Source: Bryoerythrophyllum caledonicum (Eukaryota > Streptophyta > Bryopsida > Pottiales > Pottiaceae). From it: a DNA stretch of 64,000 bases. The notes under the pieces are model-generated. The model was not told where the DNA came from. It ran no database searches and saw nothing but the letters and a program-made list of their open reading frames with translations. The stretch is taken from contig OZ020514.1 in NCBI GenBank assembly GCA_963971425.1, positions 24,540,602 to 24,604,601 of the forward strand, read 5' to 3'. The position numbers and the translations under genes were made by a program. Shown one piece after another: positions 11,083-22,561 of the stretch (position 1 is its first letter; every line of letters starts with the position of its first letter).

Positions 11083-11180
11083 CACTTTAGCTCTATTGGA
11101 GCTAAAGTGTGCATATTTTCTTTTTAGTTTCCTACATTTAGTCATGGTGCACACTTTAGCTCTAATAGAGCTAAAGTGTG
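11083..11180. repeat. Two family-1b palindromes (AGCTCTA type)
   Basis: Two dyads at 11083-11111 and 11152-11180 keep the outer CACTTTAGCTC..GAGCTAAAGTG arms but have TATT or TAAT centres instead of GACT. The intervening text (ATTTAGTCATGGTGCA) is the same as in the arrays at 12.8 and 18.7 kb, so they form a subfamily with a unit of about 70-80 bp. Confidence 0.85.
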
Positions 11181-12769
11181 AATTTTTTCTCTTTTTTTCA
11201 CTTCATTTTGCTTTTACCGTAACAGTACAAATATTGTAGTTAGAGCATCTTCACCCCTGACGGAGAATTTCCCAGGCCAGCGGGAAGGTGCCCTAGTTTG
11301 AGATGAAGGGAGGGGGGTTACCCTTTTCCCCCCGCACTATCCCCGAATTGGCCACTCTGAAAGAACGCCAGCGTCCAACACTAATGTCATAGTAGGCTAA
11401 TTTTTTTTGGGGTTTTTATTCATTTTTTCAATTCCCTCGTGTCATTACATGATTGAACACATGCTCCCGAGGAGTTTTAGTATCCCTTGTACTTTTCGTA
11501 AATTTATTGTTTAGAAGAACCGGCGCCGCCACTTCATTGGGCCGAGACACCGGCCTAGGCCTTACGATGTGGGCTTTACCGTGTTTATTCTTGCAACCCG
11601 GTCCCTCTGCCGCGGTGGAGATTTTCTTTTTCTAGTACACTATTAATCAACAATTTGGCAATTAGTTTTAGCCACCATTGTCCTGAATATCATCCCTCAT
11701 TCGTTCACCTACTACAGTCCATTTCGTAATAGCCCTCAAACAAAACTCTACCCTAGCACACAAACTTGAATATTCAATGAATAGTGTTAGATCAGAATCT
11801 TCTGCCTACCGATCGCCATGCATTTATTCTTTGTCTCATCTTCAACCTCAATTTCTTATCGTCTTATCCACAACTATTCTCATTCCCATCTCTTGCATTA
11901 TTTCCTTTACATCATTTAATATTCTCTAATGAATATTTAATGTGTAATCATATATTTAGCCAATAACTAATGACTTTGTAATGAATTTTTATAGAATAAT
12001 TTATATATATTTGTATATTTGTAATTTTTTTATTAAAGAATATTTAAATATTATTTAATAAATGTTTGAAGTTTTGAAACTATAATATATGATAGTTTAA
12101 TTAATATTTGTATATTTAATGATTATTTAATAAGTATTTAATGTACTGCTAATGAAGTATTAATGAATAGTGCATAAATTTCTAATGTAAAATCATTGTG
12201 TATTTGAATATTCAATGAGTATGTAATGAATATTTACTGAATATGTAATGCACATTGAATGCATATGTGATGGATATCTAATGAGTATTTTACTTGTATT
12301 TCTATATTTATTGTATGTTTATGTTTTTTCTTTTTCCAGTATTCCTTTCTTTTCTCATTTTCGTTACCAGAAGAATGTTCTTATATTTCCAATCTTCTAC
12401 TTGTAGTTTCATTCTCCCTCCATATTTTACATTCTACTTTGTCCATTTTTTGATATTTTCCTTTTGCTCCATACCTACGTCCAATTATTCCCAAGCTCTT
12501 TCTTGCAAATTCTTGTTTTTCTACATGCACTCAACCCTTCTTTACTATGATGCTCAAGATGTAATGAAATCATGATTAAGGTTTCCTACAGTAACTGTCC
12601 ACAAGTAAAAAACTTTATGTTCCACTATTTACTAGGATTGACATTTAGAGTAGAAGTTCACATTTAGTGTTAGATAGTTTTGTCACTACACTTATTGTAA
12701 ATTTTACAATTACTGTATGGATTTCTATTTAGTGCCCACTACACTAAAGCCATCTTGTGTATACTGGAG
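11181..12769. other. AT-rich gene-free stretch
   Basis: A GC-rich patch at about 11240-11420 is followed by AT-rich DNA. At 11930-12290 there are many degenerate copies of a TTTAATGAATATT-like word. I see no gene. Confidence 0.55.
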
Positions 12770-13010
12770 TTACATAGTGCATTTTTGCTTTCTATTCCAC
12801 TCCATTTAGTGATGGTGCAAATCTTAGCTATAGTAGAGCAAAACCCTGCATATTTTCTTTTTAGTTCACTGCACCTACTGATGAGGCACATGTTAGCACC
12901 AGTGGAGCTAAGGTGTGTGCACACACTCCTTTTAGTTCATTGCACGTAGTGATGGTGTACACATCTGCTAAAAACTGAGCTGATGTATGTGCAATGTGTA
13001 TTTCCACTTC
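12770..13010. repeat. Decayed family-1b array
   Basis: Three or four diverged units of the form TTAGTTCACTGCACCTA..GATGGTGCA..AGCTA..GAGCTAA can be aligned with the 18.7-kb array. The dyads are partly lost. It could be the left subterminal array of the element carrying the gene at 15.5-18.35 kb. Confidence 0.6.
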
Positions 13011-15030
13011 TTCAAACAATCATTTTGAACTCCGTACTTCTCTTTATGGTTAAGTATTTCACAAGTGAAATAGTAATCTTTTGAATTTTAAAAGGATTTT
13101 CAAAATATGTGGACCTAAATCTCCAATAGTAATATTAAAAAGAAATATGACGATCTCCTAGTCTTTAGTGGATATGAAGTCTAAGTATTCTTGGTACCCT
13201 AAATCAATAATATGTGACAATGTGTGAAAATGTATGAATTGGGATATAATCTTATTTTTCACTAGAAAAATAACTTGTTTTTCCACAATATCATTCGTTC
13301 TAATATTACTTCTATATATTGAAAATATCACATTCCACACTGTGTCATAGCAAAAGGTTTTTTAGGTTGCTCGACGTGCCGGCAATCAGGAAGTTTCTCT
13401 TTTGGCTCGCATAACTTTTATTAAAGACGTTCAGTGAGAAAATAAATTACTTATAAATATGCCTCATGACTTTTATCATCCTTCTACAAAATTTTGAGAA
13501 TTTCAAATATAATTTGCGACCACTGGAACGTGCTCAAAAACTTATTATTCTTTTTTTGCATGTAAAAATAAATTCAAAATTACTTATATTACGAACATTA
13601 AAATATGCCTGATGCACTAAGTGATACACTTAGTATTAGTTATATGTTATATTTTTATTATCCTTTTTTTGTCATGAAGAGGTCTCTCCGTTTTTTGTTT
13701 AAATCTTTTAATATTGTTCCACTCTCTATGTTTTACAAATGACAAAGTCTTTAATTTCACGTCAAAACATGAAATAAATTGTGTATGGTCAAGAATTCTT
13801 CCATCGTTCATGTCATGCTTAGATTGCCACACCCTAAACTCATGATAATACAATGTGAACTCAAGAATAAGATATTTTAATCCAACTATTAGTTTGCGCA
13901 CATTTCAAGCCTTTGAGTACCTCTAAGTGAATAGTAACCAATTTCAATTCCAAATCCAGACCATGGGGACACTTGGTATTCTTACAAAAGAATGAACATA
14001 CTAAATTGATTTCAAAATACTAACATTATGCACATTTTTAAAATCCCAAAGAAATGATGTCCACAACATGTTTTAATACATACTTTTTGGCTCAAAATAC
14101 ACGTGCACATGTAATATGGTTTTTTTTTTTTTAATGCTACTCGTTTGTTAAGGTCTTTGCTTTCAACATAATAGATAAGTCCTATTTGGATTGTAATACA
14201 AATTCTTTCTAATCATCTCAATATCTTCTCTACATTTTCCTATACCTTGGTTGAATTGTCAGTATCATGAATCTTCAAAGTATTATTAAATTAAAATGAA
14301 ATGATATCAGAAGATTCCACCTAAACCAAGGACCCTAAACCCTGAAACCTAAATCTGAACTGAAATTCCAAACACTAAACCCTAAACCTAAACCTAACCC
14401 TTAGCGCTACCGTAAAACCATGTATATTATTTACATGTGCGAGTATATTCGAGGTAGGTACTCTTCCTTATTTTAGTCAACCAGGAAATAGTTGATTTAG
14501 TTTTCCGCTGAGATTTCAAATTTGCAGTTTTTCAAGGGCTGTGGAAAAGTTTCCTTCCGCCAATTTTGAAGTTTCCTCCCGCCAATTCTGAAACGGTCGT
14601 GTGTCCGTCAGTGACCTCGCCGATCCTCAAAAACTTTCATCATTTTTTCCTTCTCACTTTGGTTGCTGTCCAAGGTTGTTGTTGTGAGGCTTGGAGGTAG
14701 TACAACTGTCGGAGGTTGATAAGGGTAACATCTATAGGTTCCGCACGGTTGAGCAGGGCACTTGCGCGAGGCAACAACGCACTGGTTGTCTTCTTCATAA
14801 GGTACACAATGCATACTTCTTGCATTCTCCATGCACTCTAGCAATTAGGATGTGACAGTGTTTAGGGTTATTGCGCTGGTTCCAGTTGCTACTGTGATTT
14901 TGAAGCATCACTACGAGTATCTTGACGGCTAACGCAAAGATTTGGGTTCTAGTATACAAAGAGATAGAGTCATTGCCTGAAGAGTTTTCTCATATGAATC
15001 CCAAAAATGACGCCGAGAATCACGGAAGGG
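13011..15030. other. AT-rich gene-free stretch
   Basis: I see no supported gene. The only notable item is the telomere-like tract annotated separately; a short minus-strand ORF near 14.6-14.85 kb has no recognisable content. Confidence 0.5.
14318..14402. repeat. Degenerate interstitial telomere-like tract (CCCTAAA)
   Basis: Several CCCTAAA and CCTAAA words occur close together, interrupted by variants. This is the plant-type telomere word, on the C-rich strand. It is too short and degenerate to be a telomere. Confidence 0.6.
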
Positions 15031-15431
15031 CAGTTTAGCTCAACTCGAGCTAAACTGTCCTTCGAAAAATTGTAAGACAGTTTAGGTCGACTCGAGCTAA
15101 ACTGTCTTACCTTATATCCGAGGACAGTTTAGCTCGACTCGAGCTAAACTGTCATACCTTATTTTTTATGCTTGTTTACCTCGATTCGAGATAAATTGTC
15201 ATACCGTCTAACAGTCAACATTTCAGGTCGGGTCTTGCTAAAATGTCATTGTCAAGGATGAGAATATTTCATATTTGGATTAAAACTAATCGCATGAAAT
15301 TGCATTCTTGTCATATAATACCATATGTGTTTACCTCGAATAAAGCTAAATTTGCCTGTTCTACAATGTCAATTCAGTTGATTGCAAGTTCTTTTCAAGC
15401 GCCAGACCTTACCTCGATTCGAGCTAAATTA
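15031..15431. repeat. Family-1 palindromes upstream of the DUF7869-type gene
   Basis: Dyads at about 15031-15058, 15078-15105 and 15123-15152 have the CAGTTTAGCTCGA half-site. More decayed copies lie at 15171-15199, 15222-15246 and 15411-15430. They occupy the 500 bp immediately 5' of the gene at 15531, matching the layout upstream of the ParB-like gene at 8.2 kb. Confidence 0.85.
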
Positions 15432-15530
15432 CCCACTTCATAGGCTTCGTCATTGATTTCTATTCCTACAAGATATTCACCCATTCTTATTTGGCAGGAT
15501 TATGTAATATTTATCTCATTGGAATGCAGG

Positions 15531-18351
15531 ATGTCGACTTCGGAGGGCGACGATGATCATGTTGATGCTCCCGTGAACCTTGACCTTCCTGAGTTTGATG
15601 TTATTCCGCACCGTCTCTGGGTCGGGATGATTGTTTTGCTTCACAATGGTTCGGGTGTTCGCATTGCGGAGGGGTTGGTTCGCAATATCCGGTCTAGTGC
15701 AATTTTAGGTTCCTCTGTTCCTCTTGGGGATTCTAATGTTGTAGTACAGGTGTCCAGTACTTTAGTTCAGGAGGAAGCTCCTGATGAATGGAGGTACTCG
15801 TTTAAGTCCTGGCCAATTCAACAAGTCTTTTTAAACGGTGTGAGTCTCTTCCATCATTGCCTTAGGGACGTTTACAATGTCTGGTTGGTTGAGCGTGACA
15901 GACCTCTAGGTGGAAGCTCCCGTTCGTACAACAATTCCTCAAGGAATACTCGTCCAACAGTGTCCAGGAATGTTGAATTCCTCATGACCCCTCATTCCAT
16001 TAACGCTGTTGCGTGCAATAGTTGTTGCAGTCAAAGCTGTGTTCAACACTACCCTAGAGATAAAATAAAAGTACTCCGGACGTGCTTATACACTGAGACC
16101 ATTGCGCAGTTCAGAAATCATATCAAACTCGACGTTCATCGACAATTTCATAGAAACTCTGCGAATAGGAAGGTTGTGACCCTAGAGGGTGTGGATGTTT
16201 GTGCCCATGCCTCGATGAAAATCATGGGTGTGAGTTCGAGTACTTTCTATCGGAATGCAAAGGACGTTGCCGCTGGTCATGCGGCTCAACATCATGGGAA
16301 TACCGGTTTGCGTAAGCCTAGAGGTCATACGGTTGTGGCTACTGCCGCTCTTGGAGCCATCTTCGATACACATGCGGACCACATGCCTCACAAGTCTCGT
16401 GTTCTCCCTTCTGGCGAGAAGGCTGTGGCAAAGGTCTTTCCTGCAAGTTTTATGTGGAAGGATCAGATACCGCTTCTTGATGATAATCTTGCTGATTGTG
16501 GATTGCCACCAATCTCAACCTCAAGCTTGAGTAAGATTCGGCGAGTGAGCTTCCTGAATACTATGCCAAGAGAGGTGGAGACAACTTTGCCCGTTGTTCT
16601 ACGTGTAACAAATACTAGGATCAGAAGAAGCTTACTCAACCTGGGACACAAGCATCATTGCTATGGCAGAAGATGCAGGTTCACATCGATTCTGCTTTTG
16701 CACATCAGAACTTGTACTACCTGAACCGATTTCGATCAAAGTCATCGCCCCAGGAGGTTCTAACCATCATGCATGATAAGATGGATCACTCGAAGACCGC
16801 CTCCCCGGTTTTTTCACATAAAACAAAGCACTTAGATGGGCTTATGAAGTTGCCTCTTGCAGTCACAGGCATGCTTGCCCATGGTCATGTGGACCAGCGC
16901 TACGCCCATTACGGCCTTGATTTATACTCCCATGATGCCAATTACACGGTCGGGTCATTCGCAAAACTATTGCGTGACCTGTAGGCGCCCTATGAAATCA
17001 TCTTCCCGGCAACTTTTTCCTGAATCTAGTTCTCATCCATTGTATGTGGCGATTTTACAGGGTGCAGATATGTGTTTGGATCCATTAGGGCCAATTCAAG
17101 ATATCCCAGTTCCAGGGAGGCCTTTGCCTCCAATATTGAACGTGTAAATGGACAATGTTGTTGGTGACAACAAAAATAGATTTTTTTTCTATTTTTGGTC
17201 TCTCCTTGTTGCCAAACGCATCTTCTGCGAGGTACATGTTAATTTCATGCTAGTTGGTCATACACATGATGAGATAGATGCATTATTTGGATGTTAGAGT
17301 ATGACACTGAGGAAGGAGAGTTTTCCAACCATTCCTTTGCTCATGAGGTCGTTCATGAAAAATGAGAGTGTTCCCACATCTCATCCAAGAGGTTCCTGAC
17401 TTTAAGAAGTTCATTGGGCATATGATTGCGGACGGTGATGAAGCTTTGGAGGGTCATACAAAGGCTCATCAGTTCAAGTTTTATGTGGACTCTAGTGGTT
17501 GTCCGGTAATGAAGTATAAAATCCTTTGTCATGATGAGGATTGGCTTCCTAAGGGAGGGGAAGGTAGTGGCATCAAATTGTGGAAGGAGGATTCTGAAGG
17601 GAGGTCTTTATGGCCTCGCGGAGAACCTAATGCATTGAAGCCTTGTACGATGCGGCATCTCCATGAGGTGGTGAAGGGACTTTCAGGATTCATCGATCAC
17701 TGGGAGCAATCATCGCGGGAGTCTGTTGAAGCCCGTTCGCGTTTTGAGCCGCTATCGTACTATTGGCGCGATGTTAGAGATGCTCTGGCCCTTCCAATGG
17801 ATACGTCGATATCATTGGAAGACGGCTTTTGGCCAAGAACGCGAATTGCCCATGCCATTGAAGATGAGTTCTCAGCGGAGGGTGAGGTTTGCGAGGAGTA
17901 CCGTGAAGATGAGCATTTAGTTGGCCAGAGACGCGATCGTCCACCTCCTTCTTTTAGAGTTGGTCGTGATCTTTTTGCTGGCTATTTTGTTGCATTGCGG
18001 CCTTGTGATGGAGACGAGCGCCCATTTTGGATTGCTCAAGTAATTTCAGATCCTAATTCTAACCCGGATATGCCAAACACCGTGCGTATCCAATTCTTCC
18101 GCCCTATATCGCGCGATCAGGATGTTCTGAAGTTCTATATAGATTGGGATACAGATTGCAATCTTCGCTGGACAATTGAAAAGGGGATAGCCATAACGTG
18201 GAAGAGTACCGATTCAATCTTGACAGCATGGAAACCTAGGTCTTCAAAGAGGGATGGAGGTCATGTGCAAGATTCAACTACAAAAATTCCGAAGGGGCAA
18301 GTAGCGATTATCAAGGCCTCCTTGGAAGCACTTGCCAGGTTTGAGTCGTAG
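15531..18351 (+). pseudogene. DUF7869-type transposase-like gene (copy B)
   Basis: ATG at 15531 follows a GGAATGCAG acceptor-like site. The N-terminal part (VIPHRLWVGMIVLL) is of unknown type. Next come LEGVDVCAHASMKIMG and a HADHMPHKSRVLPSGEK region, a zinc-type FARCSTCNKY, HDKMDHSKTASP, KLPLAVTGMLAHGHVDQRY, MDNVVGDNKNRF and LVGHTHDEIDALFG. The last two carry the acidic residues expected of the RNase-H-like catalytic fold in DUF7869 proteins. The C-terminal open frame (17362-18351) includes LIQEVPDFKKFIGHMI and a BAH/tudor-like module (VALRPCDGDERPFWIAQV). Breaks: a one-base shift near 16545, TAG near 16620, a shift near 16981, TAA just before MDNVV (CAA ancestor), and TAG after FGC. The protein is therefore in at least three frames. 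It would have been the transposase or an essential TE enzyme of the family-1 unit. Copy C lies at 50.0-53.5 kb. Confidence 0.75.
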
Positions 18352-18660
18352 TGGACTTAGAATAATGGATTTTCTTCTTCCTAGATTTGGATTATGATGC
18401 GTAATACTTCATGTGTATGGTTAGATCCATTGGTACTGAGATTATAGATAATATTTGTATTTAATTACCCTCTGTATGACTATATGTGATGCCAATGATT
18501 GCTATAAAATATTCTCTCCATTGTTTTTGCGTATCGGTGATAATTTGCAGTATGTTTTATTTTCTTTTTAAAATAACAATGTGGTAAATTGCTTCTAATC
18601 TTGAAACCAATAATCCCAGTAATTGCCTTCATGGTGAATGATAGAAAGTAAATGTTGGTT

Positions 18661-18838
18661 CACACTTTAGCTCCACTAGAGCTAAAGTGTGAGCAAATCT
18701 TCTTATTTAGTTCTCTGCACTTAGTAATGGTGCGCACTTTAGGTCAAGTGGAGCTAAAGTGTGTGGAATTGCCTTTTTGAGTTCATTACACCTCTAAGTG
18801 ATGGGGACACTTCAGTTCAAAGAGAGCTTATGTGTGTG
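18661..18838. repeat. Family-1b array downstream of the DUF7869-type gene
   Basis: Three units at about 18661-18692, 18733-18763 and 18806-18838 show CACTTTAGCTC..GAGCTAAAGTG dyads with CACTA-type centres; the third is decayed. They lie 300 bp past the stop of the gene. Together with the 11.1 and 12.8 kb arrays they look like subterminal repeats. Confidence 0.8.
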
Positions 18839-19449
18839 CATTTGTTTTTCCACTTTTGAACATCATCACTTGAAACGCGTTACATATTTTTTTAGCCAAT
18901 GTGTATTCCTCAAGTTAAACTGAAATTCTTTTAAATAAAAAAAAGGCTCATCAGAATGTGTTTAGTGAATTCGTTACAAGTGGATAATTGTCCGTCATTT
19001 AGCTCACGTTTAGATAACTTGGAGCACGGGGTTAATCCAAGTTAGTATGATCGAGTGTGAATATTTAGATATTCATATTCAATGAGCACAATGCACATGT
19101 GATATAAAAGAAGTGTCAACTAATGTGTTCTTCTTTTCAATATTATAGTTAGATTTATAATGTTATTCGTAGTACTTATGTTTTTAGAGATTTTTGTAGT
19201 GAACATTACCTCCCAATTTAATGGAAACTCATATCCCTCCATATTGTAGAGTTTAGATGTGCACTTTAGCTCTTATGATCTACATGTATTAATTTGGGAG
19301 TCGCAAAATCTTCCAATATAACAAATATGGTATTATCTCCTGCCTTCTTCATTTGATACATTTGATACATTAGCATGAGCTTGTAGTTGCCTTTTACATT
19401 TGATACATTTGATACATTTGATGCAGTATTCCATCTACTTATTTTGACA

Positions 19450-20983
19450 TCAGGATTTCAACGATACACCATCTACATCCTTGTCTTGCTTCTCGGTAAC
19501 CTTCAAGTATACATCTACTGCAAGAATTTTATCAGCAAGCTTCATCAATTCCTCATCCCGAAGGCCAAAAATGCGTTGAAGGACGTCAAGGGTGAGGGCA
19601 CGTTGAGGGATTTTGAGGATAGTTTGGGGCTTCTTTTCATCTTCACCAATCATGTTGCTCCAATCACATGAGTCATACATTTCCCACCACTTGTTACAAA
19701 GGTCATTTAAGGCGAAGACAAGGGGCAGTTTCAAGGTGTCCTTCCTCAAGTCTTTTTCCAAAAAAAAGTTCTTTCTTGTAGCACTCCAACACAATGACAT
19801 AGAATACACTAACATGAGATCAACTTTAATAATGTTTGCTGGCAACTGAAAAAACGAAAGTCATAAAATTACCAAGCTAAATGTTGTATTGATGAGGAAT
19901 GGAGAGAAAAATTGCTTGATGAAGTGAAACATTACCTTCTACTTCTTGTAGTCGATTTTTTTGTTGAGTTGACCATGCTCAATCCACTTATCCCTCATCT
20001 TCCAGAGCTGCAACACAAAGGTCTCCTACGCTTTCTTGCCCTTCATTTCTATGTTTAAAAGGTTGCAAATCCTTTCAAGGTTTTCCGGATTCTTTGACCA
20101 CAATGGAATAGTGACTTGATCCAGGGAATAGTGGACAATGTCGAAAACCTTAGGCTTCGCGTTATCAAGTGCTCTGCATGCCAAGTAGGTGTGTTGGCCA
20201 CTTATAATGTATGAGTGACAGGTTGGTGAATTCCACCATTTGTAGTATAGTCCGTCAAGCACCACCTTGACGTTCATGGTTGCGAGAATCCTTGGAAGCA
20301 CAAGCTCTATCTCTTGTAGGTCCTATCCACTTCTTTTGTGTTTGGAGGTCTTTGCATGAATACACAGAATACAGGAGGTTTTGTTGCCATGGTCCGAAAT
20401 CCCTGTAGAGGAGGATGAGTTATTATGTTTGCTTTGGGATGATAGATTGGTACATCATCGAGTAGAGAATAAAGTGGACTTTTTAGAACGGAATTTTTGC
20501 TGGAAGAGTTTTCTACCCAAATGGAAAGCAATTGCTAAAACCATCATTTAACGCCTTGGACATTATGTCTAGCTCCTGACCACTTGTCTTGATTGTCAGG
20601 TGGTTTGCTAATAATAGCATATCTGCCATTGACTTCACCTTCGGCTCCTTCTTGGACGTCCTCTTATTGGGCACCTTTAAAGATGACTCTTTAGTCTTGA
20701 GAGTTCCAACACATTCGGTCACAACCTTGCTAGCCGCTTTCTTTGAGTTCTTGGGCTTCCTCTTTGATTTTGACTTTGAGGCCGTGATTCCAATCTTGGC
20801 ATCGTTCGCAAGTCTTACGTCTTTAGGTTCTCCAAAACAAGTTAAGTAATCTTCCCTATTTTCAAGAGCCTCATCAGGAAACTGCATATCCCTCTCTTGT
20901 GGAGTTATGCATGACTCTTGTCTATAGGTCTGCCAAAGGACCGCCATGACGTCAAGGTTATCATCCGCCATTTTGAACTTCAC
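19450..20983 (-). pseudogene. ParB-like TE gene remnant (copy D)
   Basis: Reading leftward from 20983, the first frame (MKFKMADDNLDVMAVLWQTY) leads into a Lys/Ser-rich nuclear-type linker. A second piece (20301-20026) contains CHSYIISGQHTYLACRALD followed by VTIPLWSKNPENLERICNLLN, the same (D/N/S)GQH loop and downstream KNPENLxxIxxxxN pattern seen in the gene at 7.0 kb. A third piece (19845-19450) reads CNKWWEMYDSCDWSN and QRIFGLRDEELMKLADKIL, and corresponds to the region after the ParB-like domain in the first gene. The pieces are in different frames, with a poly-T/A run near 19765. No methyltransferase-like part is left; the remnant stops about 1.1 kb from the convergent DUF7869-type gene. 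Function unproven; the fold assignment is by motif. Confidence 0.55.
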
Positions 20984-21469
20984 TTGAATTTAGAGTGTGA
21001 CTTTAGACTTGTCCTTGGGGTCTTCTTTCATGTCCAGCACCAAGACGAAGCTGCCACCCACAAAGGTTTTGCTGTTGTGGGTTTTGTTTATACCCAATTC
21101 TCTCCTTTCTCTACAAGATGCCCCCATGTAGTCAATTGTTGGTGTACCTCACATGTGACTCGCAGCTTGCATTTAGCCGGCCATCCCATGTCCGCTTTTT
21201 GGTCCACAATGGTCCTTACCAGCCATTTGGGCCTATTTGAAAATCCCACTCTACGTAATTACAAAACAAAACTTTGGTCCAATCTTGTGCCATATACTTC
21301 ATTGCCGGACAACCAACAACCATTGTTACATGGGTATTCTACATAACATGATACTAAGATACTCCTATAACGTCCTTGTAGGAGATAGTACTCTTTGATG
21401 AAACGTCACTACACCTTCTGCAAGTCACATGTGTGCGAAAATGGGACGAAGCTATCTTGCGTGCGGTGA

Positions 21470-21560
21470 GGCGTGAGCGGTGAGCGGTGAGGCATGAGCG
21501 GTGAGCGGTGAGGCATGAGCGGTGAGCGGTGAGCAGTGAACAGTGAGCGATGAGAAAGAA
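21470..21560. repeat. GAGCGGTGAGC minisatellite
   Basis: Tandem copies of a roughly 7-15-bp GTGAGCG/GAGCGGTGAGGCAT unit. Similar GAGCGG words recur in the inverted repeats at 53.7 and 60.7 kb. Confidence 0.9.
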
Positions 21561-21813
21561 GTTGGTGAAAAGTTTTTAAAAACTATAAAGTTTTTACTAC
21601 ATGTAGGTACTTTTACTATACAATAGTAATCAAAGTGCCGGATCCGAAACTTATGTTACCGAAAATAATTTGAAATAAGGATTCCATGGCAATTGTTCAG
21701 AATGAGCACTACAATTTCATGTAAATGATCATGGTCTTGTAACCGGATCATTTTCCTTCAAGAAGCATTTGAGGTCAAAATTAGAACGGATGATGGTCTC
21801 AGACGACCATAAA

Positions 21814-21875
21814 CTACTCGGGAGATAGTGTGGTATATCGAGAAGCATGAGGTCTAGGGTTCGATTCCTCGCTGT
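21814..21875 (+). mobile_element. tRNA-like SINE head
   Basis: A box-B-like sequence GGTTCGATTCC at about 21858-21868 is preceded about 30 bp upstream by a box-A-like TAGTGTGGTAT. The cloverleaf arms do not pair well enough for a tRNA gene. A purine-rich A tract follows downstream, so a decayed tRNA-derived SINE is the best reading. Confidence 0.4.
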
Positions 21876-21949
21876 AAAATAGTCTTCCAGTTGACAAGAT
21901 GGCCGGTAGTAGCCAATTACAGCAATGAATGTGACCTGGGAAAAACAGA

Positions 21950-22110
21950 AAGCGAAAAAAAAAGTGAAAAACAGTGAAAAAACAAAATAAAATGAAGATA
22001 AAAGTGAAAAGAAAAGAAAAGGTGAAAAGAAAAAAAAATGAAAAAAAAAAGTAAAAAAAAAGTGAAGAAAATAGAAAAAAGTGAGAAAAAAAAAAGTGAA
22101 AGCCACAGAA
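21950..22110. repeat. Poly-purine GTGAAAAAA tract
   Basis: A/G-only tandem repeats of GTGAAAAA-like units. The Phe-rich minus-strand reading frames through this tract are artefacts. Confidence 0.9.
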
Positions 22111-22561
22111 CGGTTCAAGTACAGTACAATTTTTTGAAATCATGATGGTGGCCCTATAGTCTCACCGTCTCTTACATAAAATAGAAAAAAAGTACAGTGT
22201 TGACTTCTTGAAATGAAACACTAGGTGCAGGCCTCTTTCTGAAGCAAGACTTAGAGAACACGCTTAATCTCGTTGAAGCTAAAACTAGGGGCATGCATAT
22301 AGACATCCACCTCTGGATCTAGCCCATACAATAGTGAAGATAAAATATAGGTGTTTGCAGTAACACCACTGAGGACGTTTCCCAAGAAACTTGTTGTACA
22401 TCTCTTTAAAGGACAGGCAGTCACAACTAGGAAATTGACTGATTGAGATCATGTAGTTAGAATCCTTAGTTATGGATTTTGACTGAAACGAGAGAATGCA
22501 GCTAAAGGCGGGTCAAGAAGCATAAGAAGGTTACTAATTTTTCCAAGAACAGAAAGCACAA

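Noticed and set aside
21814..21875. tRNA gene
   Set aside because: Box B is good, but acceptor and anticodon arms do not pair; better read as a SINE head.
21729..22143. Phe-rich minus-strand ORFs that look like membrane proteins
   Set aside because: Artefact of the purine-only GTGAAAAA tract.
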